Source of the DNA: Bdellovibrionales bacterium
GTDB lineage: Bacteria > Bdellovibrionota > Bdellovibrionia > Bdellovibrionales > Bdellovibrionaceae
Length of the DNA stretch: 35,649 bases
Assembly (NCBI GenBank): GCA_005793345.1
Contig: SXSU01000039.1
Coordinates: 1 to 35,649, forward strand
Direction: 5' to 3'
Shown: positions 8,141 through 17,662 of the stretch, piece by piece
Numbering within the stretch: the first letter of the stretch is position 1
How the letters are laid out: the number at the start of each line of letters is the position of its first letter
Notes under the pieces: model-generated
What the model was told of the DNA's origin: nothing
Database searches by the model: none
Seen by the model: only the letters and a program-made list of their open reading frames with translations
Program-made: the position numbers and the translations under genes

Positions 8141-8196
8141 TTTATTAAAGTGAGTTTAGTTAAAAATTATAAAAGTAGAGATGAATATTTTTGAAT
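8141..8196 (-). promoter_or_regulatory. Conserved upstream block, copy 2
   Basis: Matches 4705-4760 at 49 of 56 positions. On the minus strand it includes TATAAT (8167-8172). It sits 45 bases upstream of the ATG of the small gene at 8095. Confidence 0.45.
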
Positions 8197-8266
8197 ATTT
8201 TTGAGTTTCTTATCGTAATAAAAGAACAATGGTTGTCACATTTGTCAAAAAAGCATTCGAATTTGA

Positions 8267-8764
8267 TTACTCTGTGGTCATTGAATCCATATATGGTTCA
8301 ACAAAAATACCATCTATAGAAAATGAAACATCCCCGTATTGAGTGCGGTTTGTTTTTATTGATAAATTTCCGTGAACCCAAATTGGGCCAAATGAAACCT
8401 CTACCCCCTCTTTTACATTAACCAGAACCATTTGATTTGGAGGAGGTGGTGGCACATGAATACAAGCTTGTGGATTAGGTACTAATAAAAATTGTGTAGT
8501 TTTTTTTAAGTTGTCTTCTAGGGGAACCATAAACCCAGGAGATTTAATAAGTGTTCCATTTAATTTTTGCAATTCATCAGGAACATAACCCGTAACATAA
8601 TCCATTTTACCATAAAGCTTCCAATCAACTTCGACTTGGGCCTGCATTGAAGAATTGGAATAATTTTTAACTAAATAATAAACTCCAAAGGATCCAGAAA
8701 TTAACATGACACCCATGAAAATCGCCATCAATAATGAAGACCTTGAATTTTTTGCCTGTAACAT
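8267..8764 (-). CDS. DUF3299 family membrane-anchored protein
   Basis: A 165-residue protein with one N-terminal membrane anchor (about residues 11-32, LLMAIFMGVMLISGSFGVYY) and an exported domain. The DUF3299 signature is clear: GFMVPLED (77-84) followed by QFLLVP and ACIHVPPPPPNQ (100-111). The biochemical role of this family is not established; members are periplasmic and sometimes lie near metal or efflux genes. Here it stands alone, divergent from hisS across 185 bases, so context gives no further clue. Confidence 0.82.
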   Translation of the reverse strand: MLQAKNSRSSLLMAIFMGVMLISGSFGVYYLVKNYSNSSMQAQVEVDWKLYGKMDYVTGYVPDELQKLNGTLIKSPGFMVPLEDNLKKTTQFLLVPNPQACIHVPPPPPNQMVLVNVKEGVEVSFGPIWVHGNLSIKTNRTQYGDVSFSIDGIFVEPYMDSMTTE

Positions 8765-8949
8765 ATATTTCCTTACAAAGACGTTACGAATAGCTTGGTG
8801 ATTTCAAAATTTCTCTAAAATCTGATCTAATCTATTTTATCACTACTCAACTATTTCTTTTTTAAATATATTCTACAAAATAATAAATTCAAGGCACTAT
8901 AAGTCTATAGTTGAATATATTTAAACTTACCATTAATGTTTAAAGTATT

Positions 8950-10206
8950 ATGAGTACATTACAACCAGTTCGCGGAACAAAAGATTTTTTACCACTTGAG
9001 AGCGAAATTTTTCGCTACATAAATAATACAGCTTTTAATACAGCTAAACTTTATGGTTACGGAGAAATCCATACTCCAATTTTTGAATTTTCAAACGTGT
9101 TTCAAAAAACTTTAGGTGAAACTTCTGACATTGTTGGCAAGGAAATGTATTCATTTACTGATCGAGGTGGCGAGCAAATTACCCTTAGACCAGAAGGAAC
9201 TGCAGGAATTGCAAGATCATTTATTTCAGAGGGATTAGCTCAGCAAATTCCACTAAAATTATATTATTGTGGTCCTATGTTTAGATACGAACGTCCCCAA
9301 AAAGGTAGATTTAGGCAGTTTCATCAAATAGGTGTTGAATGTATTGGGATACCTTCTGCCCATGCAGACATAGAATGTATTTCACTTAGTAATGATATAT
9401 TCAAAAAATTTAACTTAGATAAAAAAGTAAAACTTGAACTTAACACCCTTGGCGATAGTCAATCTCGTGAAAAGCATAGGACTCTACTTGTAGAGTATTT
9501 AGAAAAATTTAAAAATGATTTATCAGCTGATAGTAAAATTCGTTTAGATAAAAACCCACTTCGAATCCTTGATTCAAAAGATGCCAATGACCAAAAGATT
9601 TTAATTGATGCCCCCACAATTAATTCAACACTTACAGATGAATCAAAGAAATTCTTTGATGATGTTTGTAATGGTTTAATAGCACTTGATATTCCATTTG
9701 AAATTAATAATAAATTAGTTCGAGGATTAGATTATTATACCCATACTGTATTTGAATGGACGACTTCTTTTTTAGGAGCACAAGGAACTGTCCTCGCTGG
9801 CGGAAGATATGATGGATTAATTAAAATGATGGGAGGACCCGCTACTGAAGGAGTGGGTTGGGCATCTGGAATAGAACGACTTATCTTATTACTAGAAGAA
9901 GATTTTAATAAAAATAAAATCACAACAAATAAAATTGCGGTTATTTGTGCTGATGATGATTCTTATAATTATTCTCTTAAAGTATCTCAATCCCTAAGAG
10001 ACAAAAACTTTATTGTTGAGCATCCACATAGTGGCAATGTAGGCAAAAAACTGAAACGAGCGGATAAAGTCGGTTGTACATGGGCATGTATAATTGGCTC
10101 AACTGAAGTTCAAAATAATTCTGTGACACTTAAAAATTTAAAAACAGGAGATCAAAATAACTTCTCCCTATCTGATTTAGTTTCAACTTTATTGACGATG
10201 AATTAA
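8950..10206 (+). CDS. hisS: Histidine--tRNA ligase
   Basis: HisRS charges tRNA-His with histidine using ATP. All class II and HisRS-specific motifs are present: TLRPEGT (78-84), motif 2 FRYERPQKGRFRQFHQIGVE (111-130), the histidine-binding RGLDYYT (258-264) and motif 3 GVGWASGIER (301-310). These are followed by an anticodon-binding domain that includes HPHSGNVGKKLKRADKVG. The 418-residue length is typical. The ribosome binding site before the ATG is weak. No operon partner: the next gene starts almost 200 bases downstream with its own good ribosome binding site. Confidence 0.97.
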   Translation: MSTLQPVRGTKDFLPLESEIFRYINNTAFNTAKLYGYGEIHTPIFEFSNVFQKTLGETSDIVGKEMYSFTDRGGEQITLRPEGTAGIARSFISEGLAQQIPLKLYYCGPMFRYERPQKGRFRQFHQIGVECIGIPSAHADIECISLSNDIFKKFNLDKKVKLELNTLGDSQSREKHRTLLVEYLEKFKNDLSADSKIRLDKNPLRILDSKDANDQKILIDAPTINSTLTDESKKFFDDVCNGLIALDIPFEINNKLVRGLDYYTHTVFEWTTSFLGAQGTVLAGGRYDGLIKMMGGPATEGVGWASGIERLILLLEEDFNKNKITTNKIAVICADDDSYNYSLKVSQSLRDKNFIVEHPHSGNVGKKLKRADKVGCTWACIIGSTEVQNNSVTLKNLKTGDQNNFSLSDLVSTLLTMN

Positions 10207-10400
10207 GTTAATTATTATCTAACTCTATTCAAAAGTCTCATTTTGGAGCTAGTTCACATAAAAAATACACTTCACTTATCTTTTTTTGACTCTTTCCTTG
10301 ATCAAGAATATCTGATTCTAAATTAAATTTCTATTGGAATATTTAATTATTATTAAACTTAACAAACCATTATATAGCATTATATTAAAAAGGAGATTCT

Positions 10401-10910
10401 ATGAAAAATGTATTTTCAAAATTATTATTTTATTTTTTAACTTTGGGCGGACTACTAAGTTTCGCGCAGGTGCAAAATCCAACTTTAGCTCCAGCAGAAC
10501 GAGTATTTAAAAACTCAGAATTAACTAATCTAGTAGCTACATTAAATGTTGATTTAGCTAAAGAAAAAATTTCAGTTTTAATTTATGAAGACAATTGTCA
10601 TACTATTATTCCTACAGCAGATTTATTAAGTTGCCTTTCCATGCCAAGCTTAATCGATTCATTTGAAGTTAAATTAACTAGTGTTCGCACTGAATATTGT
10701 GGTTCAACTATTTACGAAGGAAGCGAAGATAAGATGCCTGTAGATGGAGCTAAAATTGTTGTTAGAATTCAAGATAACTCATCAAGATTATGTGAAGATA
10801 TTAGACCAGCATTAATTGAAACTGAAGTAAATGAAACTTATTATGCTAGATTAAATCCAGGGCTAGTTCATAATAAATATTTAATTTATTCTAAACCATT
10901 TAAGAAATAA
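10401..10910 (+). CDS. Small secreted cysteine-containing protein of unknown function
   Basis: A 169-residue protein with a clear signal peptide (MKNVFSKLLFYFLTLGGLLSFAQ, likely cleaved near residue 23). The start has an excellent ribosome binding site (AAAAAGGAGATTCT). The mature part has four cysteines (DNCHT, LSCLS, EYCGS, RLCED) and looks like a small beta-rich exported domain. I recognise no family. The stop codon lies in the left arm of a P palindrome, so the 3' end was shaped by repeat insertion. It is convergent with lgt. Confidence 0.6.
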   Translation: MKNVFSKLLFYFLTLGGLLSFAQVQNPTLAPAERVFKNSELTNLVATLNVDLAKEKISVLIYEDNCHTIIPTADLLSCLSMPSLIDSFEVKLTSVRTEYCGSTIYEGSEDKMPVDGAKIVVRIQDNSSRLCEDIRPALIETEVNETYYARLNPGLVHNKYLIYSKPFKK

Positions 10911-11045
10911 CTGCTCATGATTAAGTCTGATCGCTTCGCGATTATATCAGACATAATCACAAGCAGTTATTTTCTTGTTTGTTGGGGGTGATTTTCATTC
11001 ACCCCGTATTATGAAAACCCAATCTTACGTTTGTGTTTTCATAAT
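10907..11045 (+). repeat. Composite element: P palindrome plus two hairpins
   Basis: Palindrome arms ataactgct/agcagttat (10907-10970), then a G/C hairpin ggggtga/tcacccc (10985-11005), then an AT hairpin attatgaaaac/gttttcataat (11009-11044). The same three-part element occurs in reverse orientation at 22727-22866. It lies between the convergent 10401-10910 gene and lgt, and may act as a terminator on both strands. Confidence 0.85.
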
Positions 11046-11052
11046 AACTACA

Positions 11053-11105
11053 CTGCTCATGATTAAGTCTGATCGCTTCGCGATTATATCAGACTTAATT
11101 ATAAG
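11053..11105. repeat. Palindromic repeat P at the 3' end of lgt
   Basis: Repeats ctgctcatgattaagtctga and the tcgcttcgcgattatatcag core of the copy at 10907, but the right arm is diverged (cttaattata). The stop codon of lgt (11095-11097) lies inside it. Confidence 0.8.
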
Positions 11106-12135
11106 GTTTACCCCAACCACCAATTGCAGTTGTGTGACGTCTCCCCCAAAAAACTAACATTGATATTCCAATTAAGAGCATTGCCGAACTTAACAATTGT
11201 CCTCTTGTTAGTCCTAAAATTTCATATCCAATATGAGCATCCGGCATTCTAAAATGCTCATCTATAATTCTAACAAGGGCATAAATAATAACAAAAGATG
11301 CACCGATAATTCCTGGCTTTCTTGGTTTATACCAAATGATCGCTAAACACATAAAAAGTATCAATCCCTCACCCAAAGCTGCATATAGTTGAGAGGGATG
11401 TCGTGCTGTTAGCAATGGTGCTAATGCTTCTTGAACCGCAAGGTTTCCATCTTGGATGGCATGAATAATCTGTGATAAAGTGTTATAAACACCATCTCTT
11501 GCCTGTGATTGAAATCGAAATTGATCTACCCAACCTAACCATTGTTCGCGGCTTACATTTAGTTTTTCAATAACCACTGTTAAATCTTTTAATTTTTCTG
11601 GATTTTGAGTGGGCCAAAGATTTATGTCTGAAGGAAATTTTACTCCTAATGGAAAGTCGGGATCACAAACTCGTCCTACCAACTCTCCATTTATAAAATT
11701 AGCGATTCGACCAAAAAATATTCCAATAGGACCTGTTAGGCTTACTAAATCAAATAAATGAAGTGCAGAAACTTTATTTGCTCTAGCAAATAATAAACAG
11801 GCTATAACCAAACCAATCATTCCTCCATGGGAAGCCATACCACCCTCATTCACTGCTAAGACACCCCAATAAGGAAATTCTGTTTTAAACTTAGTAATTA
11901 AATCTGGACTGTAAAAAAACACATATCCTAAACGTCCACCTATCATTACTCCTAATGCACCAAAAGTTATAAAGTCTGATACTAGCCGAACAGGGATTTG
12001 CGCTCTTGAGGTTGAAGCTAATTTATTAATTACCAAATATGCACAAATGAAACCTGCAAGATAGGCAAGTCCATACCATCGAATTCCAAACTCACCCGAT
12101 ATTTGCCAAAGAAAAGGATCTAAATTGTGTACCAT
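11095..12135 (-). CDS. lgt: Prolipoprotein diacylglyceryl transferase
   Basis: Lgt moves a diacylglyceryl group from phosphatidylglycerol to the lipobox cysteine of prolipoproteins in the inner membrane, the first step of lipoprotein maturation. The Lgt signature GRIANFINGELVGR is present. Counted from my chosen start it gives R143, N146, E151 and G154, with H103 in MASHGGM, which coincide with the E. coli positions. I chose the ATG at 12135 because GGGGAG lies seven bases upstream. An ATG at 12177 has its GG abutting the start codon and is unlikely. There are about seven membrane segments. An insertion of roughly 70 residues (INLWPTQNPEK...QEALAPLLTA) precedes RHPSQLYAA, as in some distant relatives. 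Confidence 0.95.
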   Translation of the reverse strand: MVHNLDPFLWQISGEFGIRWYGLAYLAGFICAYLVINKLASTSRAQIPVRLVSDFITFGALGVMIGGRLGYVFFYSPDLITKFKTEFPYWGVLAVNEGGMASHGGMIGLVIACLLFARANKVSALHLFDLVSLTGPIGIFFGRIANFINGELVGRVCDPDFPLGVKFPSDINLWPTQNPEKLKDLTVVIEKLNVSREQWLGWVDQFRFQSQARDGVYNTLSQIIHAIQDGNLAVQEALAPLLTARHPSQLYAALGEGLILFMCLAIIWYKPRKPGIIGASFVIIYALVRIIDEHFRMPDAHIGYEILGLTRGQLLSSAMLLIGISMLVFWGRRHTTAIGGWGKPYN

Positions 12136-12352
12136 AATTGTACTCCCCGGATTATTCAATTGTGAAAAGATTTCCATCCTTTAAATTGCTTGTCAATTCA
12201 TTGTCTATTATTTTTTATTCTCATTTAAGATGGTTAATGAATCATGGAAACACCATGGCATGAAAAGTTAGTTCTCCTCTTAGGTAAGTCAATTATGATA
12301 TTCAATTATCTCAGACAAAAAATATAATTACTTTTTATTAGTAAAGGAACCA

Positions 12353-12961
12353 ATGGCAACTCTCAATCGAATTTTTTTTAGAGGATTAATAACAATCATC
12401 CCAGTCGCAGTTACATTGTATTTACTTTTTTGGATCGTACAAGTCATGGAAAATATTGTTGGTAGAATGATGAGATATTTCCTACCTGAAAGCTTATACA
12501 TTCCTGGCCTTGGAGTCATTGCAACCTTTGCTCTTATTTTTTTATTTGGTCTAATACTTAATAATTTTGTAATGTATGAAATTATAGTTGCTGTTGAAAA
12601 ACGTTTAAAATCAATTCCATTTTTTAAAGCAATTTATTCACCTCTTCGTGATTTAATGAATTTATTTTCCAAAAATAATAACCAAACTATGAAGAGTGTT
12701 GTTTTGGTTGAGTTAGGAACTGGAATACAAATTTTAGGTGTTATAACTAGAGAAGATTTCTCGGATTTGCCAAATCCATTGCAATCAAATAATGTTGTCA
12801 GTGTTTACTGTCCATGGAGTTATGGCATGGGTGGATTTACATTACTTGTCCCACGCGAAAAAGTCGTACCCATTGACCTACCAATTGAAAAAGCCATGAG
12901 TTTAGCTATTACTGGCTGGGTTAAAACTGATGTAAAACAAACAACAAACATTGATTCATAA
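12353..12961 (+). CDS. DUF502 family inner-membrane protein
   Basis: A 202-residue protein with two membrane segments (residues 9-32, GLITIIPVAVTLYLLFWIV, and about 50-72, LGVIATFALIFLFGLILNNFV). These are followed by the DUF502 soluble part (IPFFKAIYSPLRDLMNLF, VVLVELGTGIQILGVITRE, VYCPWSYGMGGFTLLVPRE). The family is widespread and uncharacterised. A good AAAGGA lies before the ATG. The next gene begins 27 bases downstream on the same strand, so the two are probably one transcript. The operon is divergent from lgt. Confidence 0.9.
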   Translation: MATLNRIFFRGLITIIPVAVTLYLLFWIVQVMENIVGRMMRYFLPESLYIPGLGVIATFALIFLFGLILNNFVMYEIIVAVEKRLKSIPFFKAIYSPLRDLMNLFSKNNNQTMKSVVLVELGTGIQILGVITREDFSDLPNPLQSNNVVSVYCPWSYGMGGFTLLVPREKVVPIDLPIEKAMSLAITGWVKTDVKQTTNIDS

Positions 12962-12988
12962 AAAATTGAGTTCTTAGTCGGAGTAATT

Positions 12989-14263
12989 ATGAAAACTTTT
13001 AATGAACATCGCTCTACAACAGGTAAAGCAAGAAGTATTAATCTTAACGAAGAAATATATGGAACCTTTGCTGAAATCGGTGCGGGTCAAGAAGTTGCTC
13101 GTCATTTTTTTCAAGCCGGTTTAGCATCACAAACTATTGCAAAAACAATTTCCGCTTATGATATGTCTTTTAGTGATGAAATATATGGAAAAGAATCTAC
13201 AGGTCGATATGTCTGTGAATCGCGACTCAATAAAATGCTCGATAAAGAATATAATTTACTTGGAAAAAGATTAGGTACCCAAAGAGGTGATCGATCTTTA
13301 TTTTTTGCATATGCAAACACTGTTACGACAAGCTCAACAACAGGTAAAAGTTGTCATGGTTGGATGGGAGTGAGATTTCAAATTGAACCAAAAGGCCCAG
13401 CAAATGATATTGTAATGCATGTGAGAATGCTGGATAAACACCGTTTGCAGCAACAAGAAATATTGGGCGTGTTAGGTGTCAATTTAGTCTATGCAGCTTT
13501 TTTTGAAAGAAAAAATCCTAAGAAATTTTTAGATACATTAGTTGAGGATATTAAAGAAGGTCGTCTTGCCGTTGACCTTATTAGATTTAGTGGACCAGCT
13601 TTTGAAGAATTTGATAATCATATAATAAATATTGAACTTCTTAGTCGTAAATTATCTGAATTTGCTTACTTTGTCCCTGAGTCAAATTCAACCTCACTGA
13701 CATATGTTGGAGATTCATTATTTAATAAATCTTTATTTATTCAACGTGGACATTTTTCACCACTTAATCCTTTACATATAGAAACTTTAAAAAAGGGAAC
13801 CGAACAATTTAAGAATGAATATAAATTAAAAAATGAAAATTGTTTGCCTGTATTTGAAATGACTCTTAAAGATTTCAATAAAAGTGATTCTGAAATTGTT
13901 GATAAAATTATAAAACTTAACTCACAAGGGTTTCAGGTTATGGTTACTAATTTTTCTTTATTTTTTGAGTTAAAACAAGGTTTAAAAAAATATACTCACT
14001 CTCCGATTGCTTTTTCAATTAGTGCTTCATTAGTTGATAAAATTTTTAATCCAAAATATTATTCAGAGCTTTCCGGAGGATTACTAGAAGGTCTTGGACG
14101 ACTACTTGATAGTAATACAAATATATATGTCTATCCTCATAAAAATGAAGACAAAGTAAAGTTAATGCACTTAACTTTAAAAGATATTAAATTAAATGAA
14201 CCCGAAAATAAAATTTTAGATTATTTTATTTCATTAAATTGGATTAAAGATTTTAAATTTTAA
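12989..14263 (+). CDS. Conserved cytoplasmic protein of unknown function (often labelled TonB receptor or nicotinate-nucleotide adenylyltransferase)
   Basis: A 424-residue protein belonging to a widespread family whose members share TYGTFAEIGAGQEVARxFF, AKTxSAYDMxFSDxIYG, CHGWMGVRFQ and VHVRMLD near the N terminus; all are seen here (YGTFAEIGAGQEVARHFFQ, SAYDMSFSDEIYG, CHGWMGVRFQIEP). Database labels such as TonB-dependent receptor are not credible: there is no signal peptide and no beta-barrel pattern. The motifs suggest a cytoplasmic enzyme, but the reaction is not known to me. It has CGGAG before its ATG and follows the DUF502 gene closely. It ends overlapping the photolyase stop by four bases in convergent orientation. 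Confidence 0.75.
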   Translation: MKTFNEHRSTTGKARSINLNEEIYGTFAEIGAGQEVARHFFQAGLASQTIAKTISAYDMSFSDEIYGKESTGRYVCESRLNKMLDKEYNLLGKRLGTQRGDRSLFFAYANTVTTSSTTGKSCHGWMGVRFQIEPKGPANDIVMHVRMLDKHRLQQQEILGVLGVNLVYAAFFERKNPKKFLDTLVEDIKEGRLAVDLIRFSGPAFEEFDNHIINIELLSRKLSEFAYFVPESNSTSLTYVGDSLFNKSLFIQRGHFSPLNPLHIETLKKGTEQFKNEYKLKNENCLPVFEMTLKDFNKSDSEIVDKIIKLNSQGFQVMVTNFSLFFELKQGLKKYTHSPIAFSISASLVDKIFNPKYYSELSGGLLEGLGRLLDSNTNIYVYPHKNEDKVKLMHLTLKDIKLNEPENKILDYFISLNWIKDFKF

Positions 14264-15723
14264 TTTTTAAATAACATTATTGCCTTATTTTTTTGTATTT
14301 TATGTTCAACCATGGGCTTAGGGTATTTCCAAGGTGATCTATCAAAATCTGGGTCATGAAGTGCTGCAATAGGAGCGTCCCGAAGTTCTTTTACATATTT
14401 TTTAATATAATTTCCCTCATGATCAAATTTTTCAGACTGTAACCAAGGATTAAAAACTCTAAAGTATGGCTGTGGATCACACCCTGTTGAAGCTGCCCAT
14501 TGCCATCCACCATTATTAGGTGCCAAGTCTCCATCAATTAGCTCATTCATAAAATATTGCTCGCCCCATCGCCAATCAATCAATAAATCTTTTGTTAAAA
14601 ACGAAGCAACTATCATACGAACTCGATTATGCATCCAACCTGTATCACGCAACTGTCTCATACCTGCATCAATTATAGGAAAACCTGTTACTCCTTCTTT
14701 CCATCTTTGAAACCAGGATTTATTATTTTCCCATTTTATATTTTCATATTTAGCAATGAAAGATTTTTTTTCATTTTCAGGTCTGTGATACATCACTGAA
14801 TAAAAAAACTCTCGCCAAACGATTTCTTTAGTAAATTGATTTTGTAAATTAAAAAAATATATAATTTGAGAAGAAACTATGCTTCCATTTTTTTGAAATA
14901 TCGAAAGCTTCGAAGTACCATCACAAGAAGGAAAGTCTCTTTCTACATTATAATTTTCAATTTTAGCTTTAAATTTATTTAATTGCTTAAAAGCTTCTTT
15001 TGTTCCTGCAGTAGGTATTTTAATTCGAACATGTTTTTTATTTTCTTCATAAAACTTCAATAATGAATCCTGATACGGAAAATCTTGCTGTTTCAATAGT
15101 GTATCCCAATTTAACTCAAATATTTTCTCAAGATTATTATTTTCAAGTCGAATAACATAATGTTCAAATGTGGAATGAGATTCAATTCTTGCTCTAATTT
15201 CTGGTGTATTTAATTTTGCAAACCATTGTTTAGAATATGGCGTATAAACTTGATAAAATGAACCTTTTCCGTCACTACGTTTAAACTCCCAAGGCTCAAT
15301 GAGCAAATGATCTCGCTCAGTATGAACTTCAATTCCCCAATTTTCCATTAAAGATTTTACCTTTTGATCTCGTAAAATTGCAAATGGTTCGTAGTCTCTA
15401 CCCCAGCTCACAAATTTTGGAAGTGAAATTTTTTTTTCTCTTAAAAATGTAAATATTTTATCAAATGCTAAATGTGGTAAATCATCAACTACTAATAAAT
15501 CACCACCTTGTTTTTGCATTTCGCTTTTTAACTCAATTAATGTATCTATAAAAAATGCAAAACGATGATGAGAAAAATCAGAGCGTGATAAAAATCGAGA
15601 ATCAAAACAAAAAATTCCAATAACTTTTCTGTTTGATTTTTTCCAGTTCCATCGCAATGAATTATTGCCTGGTATACGCAAATCTCTTCGAAACCAGTGA
15701 ATTCCCCAAACTTTATTATTCAT
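14260..15723 (-). CDS. phrB: Deoxyribodipyrimidine photolyase (cryptochrome/photolyase family)
   Basis: Photolyase repairs cyclobutane pyrimidine dimers using blue light and FAD. The N-terminal antenna-binding Rossmann domain starts with WGIHWFRRDLRIPGNNSL. The C-terminal FAD domain carries WREFFYSVMYHRPE, FPIIDAGMRQLRDTGWMHNR and the very conserved GGWQWAASTGCDPQPYFRVF. At 487 residues it is a standard class I enzyme. Light repair fits an organism living in surface water, but that is inference. It overlaps the convergent 12989-14263 gene by four bases. Confidence 0.94.
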   Translation of the reverse strand: MNNKVWGIHWFRRDLRIPGNNSLRWNWKKSNRKVIGIFCFDSRFLSRSDFSHHRFAFFIDTLIELKSEMQKQGGDLLVVDDLPHLAFDKIFTFLREKKISLPKFVSWGRDYEPFAILRDQKVKSLMENWGIEVHTERDHLLIEPWEFKRSDGKGSFYQVYTPYSKQWFAKLNTPEIRARIESHSTFEHYVIRLENNNLEKIFELNWDTLLKQQDFPYQDSLLKFYEENKKHVRIKIPTAGTKEAFKQLNKFKAKIENYNVERDFPSCDGTSKLSIFQKNGSIVSSQIIYFFNLQNQFTKEIVWREFFYSVMYHRPENEKKSFIAKYENIKWENNKSWFQRWKEGVTGFPIIDAGMRQLRDTGWMHNRVRMIVASFLTKDLLIDWRWGEQYFMNELIDGDLAPNNGGWQWAASTGCDPQPYFRVFNPWLQSEKFDHEGNYIKKYVKELRDAPIAALHDPDFDRSPWKYPKPMVEHKIQKNKAIMLFKN

Positions 15724-15802
15724 AACTTATAAGCTTAAACATTAAATCTAATAAATATCAAAACAATTTGATTTATCCCTCTAACATTTTAAATATCTTG
15801 AA

Positions 15803-15854
15803 TATATCTGATAAAATTGTAAAGCGATCAGACATATTCATTTGCAATTATTTT
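15803..15854. repeat. Decayed P palindrome at the 3' end of the subtilase gene
   Basis: The stretch aagcgatcagacatattca followed by tttgcaattatttt matches one arm of the P element in the orientation seen at 22811-22866. The other arm is diverged. It contains the stop codon of the protease gene (15848). Confidence 0.55.
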
Positions 15855-17662
15855 GACACAGTAATTGAAACAGTTGAAATTTTTCCAGAAGTATCTGTTG
15901 CAACAGCTTGAACTGAATGATTACCAGCTGATACTTTTCTAGTATTCCAAGAGTAAGTTAATGAAGAAGTAGAACTAGAGGCCAATAATTTACCATCTAT
16001 TAATAAATCTATTTTTGCAATAGCAACATCATCTTTTGCATTTACTTTTACTGAAATTGAACCTGATACTTTTGATCCATTTAATGGATTAGTAATTGTT
16101 ACCGTTGGATTTGAGTTATCTACAACAATACTATTTTTCACATTTAAACTTAATGAAGCAATTGCTTTATTACCCGTTAAATCTACTGCTTCTAATTTCA
16201 AAGTAGATGCCCCATCAGCAAAAGTTGTAGAATCCCAAATCAAAGAATAAGGTGCAGAAGAATCTGTCCCAACTAAAATTCCATTCACATATAATGAAAC
16301 GCTTGCTATTCCTATATTATCAGCAGCATTTATATCTACATTCACTAATCCATTTACTGTTGAACCAGAGCTTGGAGAAGAAAAACTAACACTTGGTAAT
16401 ATTAAATCTTTTGGTTGAGAAAGCAAAGCCAACTCAACTGCTGCAGCTGCATCTACTCTTCCGTTGCCATAATATTCGTTAAAATTTTCACCGGATATTT
16501 TATATGCAGAATTTTCTAGCACAAGTTCAATATCATTTGGACTCAATGATGGATTGGCTGACATAATAAGCGCAATAACACCAGCTGTAATTGGACTTGA
16601 AAATGATGTTCCATTTACATTCACAAAACCACCACCTGGATTAGTAGTTAAAATAGAAACACCTGGGGCTGATACATCAACAAAATTACCATAATTTGAC
16701 CAACCAGCTTTAACATCATTACTGTCTGTTGCAGAAACAGTTATAATACTAGCAACATCAGTATAACCAGGATTAATTCCACTATTTCCTGCTGAACAAA
16801 CAGTAACTCCACCCTTTGATAATAAATAGTTTGCCGATGATGCAATAGTTGACGATTGATAAGCTTCATAGCTAATATTAGCAACTTTAGCACCATGATC
16901 TGCTGCCCAAGTTAAACCTCTTGCTATATCACTCCAATAAGCCCAACCTGTGGGATCATTACTAACTCTTATAGGCATTATTTTTGCGTTGTAAGCAATA
17001 CTTGAAATTCCAATTCCATTGTTTGTAGTTGCTGCGACAGAACCCGCAACCCAAGTTCCATGGGGATGTCCAGGCTCTGTGCTCGTACTATATGGATAAG
17101 CAGTATCGGTTACAACAGAATTAAATCCTGGAACTAATTTATCTTTTAAATCTGGATGTGTAGAATCCACTCCTGAGTCTAATATAGCTATCACAATTCC
17201 ATCAGCTTTTGATACATCCCAGGCATACGAAGAATGAATTTTTGGCAAATGCCACGACCCACTATATTGCGGATCATTCACTATTGTTTCATTAGGAACT
17301 TGAAACATATCCAGCTCCGCAAAGTCAATATTTGGATTATTAGAAAGTGCACGAACTATTGCTTCTTCAGCTTGCTCGGGAACACTAACTATATGTACTC
17401 TAAGTGAACTAATTTTATCAATTGCCTTAGCTTGATGTTGAGATAGTATTTGTTTTAATTTTTCTTCTGATAATCCCGGTTTAGGTTGAACTAATATTTG
17501 ACCAGCTCTCCATCTTTTACTTGAACTCACATTTTTATAAGTAGGTCCATTTAAATTAGCTGTCGTCGCATTAAAAAACATTACATTCATAGTAACTAAG
17601 GAAACAATCGAAATTGAAAAAACCATTGCCCACTTAGTCAATTTATTTTTCGAAACTGTCAT
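15848..17662 (-). CDS. Secreted subtilisin-like serine protease (S8) with two Ig-like repeats
   Basis: An exported endopeptidase of 604 residues: signal peptide (about 1-34), I9-type propeptide (about 51-120, RWRAGQILVQPKP...), then the S8 catalytic domain. The triad is complete: D162 in AILDSGVDSTHPDL, H201 in HPHGTWVAG and S353 in NGTSFSSPITAG, with oxyanion N293 in AGNSG. Two similar Ig-like domains follow, at about 423-508 (PSVSFSSPSSGSTVNG...) and 519-602 (PTVTITNPLNGSKVSG...). Such C-terminal domains usually hold the enzyme to a surface or polymer. In a predatory or scavenging bacterium it would digest prey or environmental protein. The 3' end runs into a decayed P palindrome. Confidence 0.94.
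   Translation of the reverse strand: MTVSKNKLTKWAMVFSISIVSLVTMNVMFFNATTANLNGPTYKNVSSSKRWRAGQILVQPKPGLSEEKLKQILSQHQAKAIDKISSLRVHIVSVPEQAEEAIVRALSNNPNIDFAELDMFQVPNETIVNDPQYSGSWHLPKIHSSYAWDVSKADGIVIAILDSGVDSTHPDLKDKLVPGFNSVVTDTAYPYSTSTEPGHPHGTWVAGSVAATTNNGIGISSIAYNAKIMPIRVSNDPTGWAYWSDIARGLTWAADHGAKVANISYEAYQSSTIASSANYLLSKGGVTVCSAGNSGINPGYTDVASIITVSATDSNDVKAGWSNYGNFVDVSAPGVSILTTNPGGGFVNVNGTSFSSPITAGVIALIMSANPSLSPNDIELVLENSAYKISGENFNEYYGNGRVDAAAAVELALLSQPKDLILPSVSFSSPSSGSTVNGLVNVDINAADNIGIASVSLYVNGILVGTDSSAPYSLIWDSTTFADGASTLKLEAVDLTGNKAIASLSLNVKNSIVVDNSNPTVTITNPLNGSKVSGSISVKVNAKDDVAIAKIDLLIDGKLLASSSTSSLTYSWNTRKVSAGNHSVQAVATDTSGKISTVSITVSK

Larger units (their letters stand above)
7921..8266. other. 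Intergenic region with small ORF and conserved block
   Basis: Apart from the 42-codon frame at 7967-8095 and the conserved block at 8141-8196, no gene or RNA is apparent. Confidence 0.5.

Noticed and set aside
6362-11105. CRISPR array
   Set aside because: The repeats are palindromes at irregular distances and gene ends, not regularly spaced with unique spacers, and no cas genes are present.
10975-11157. A 60-codon frame over the composite repeat and the lgt 3' end
   Set aside because: Made of repeat sequence and antisense lgt; not a gene.
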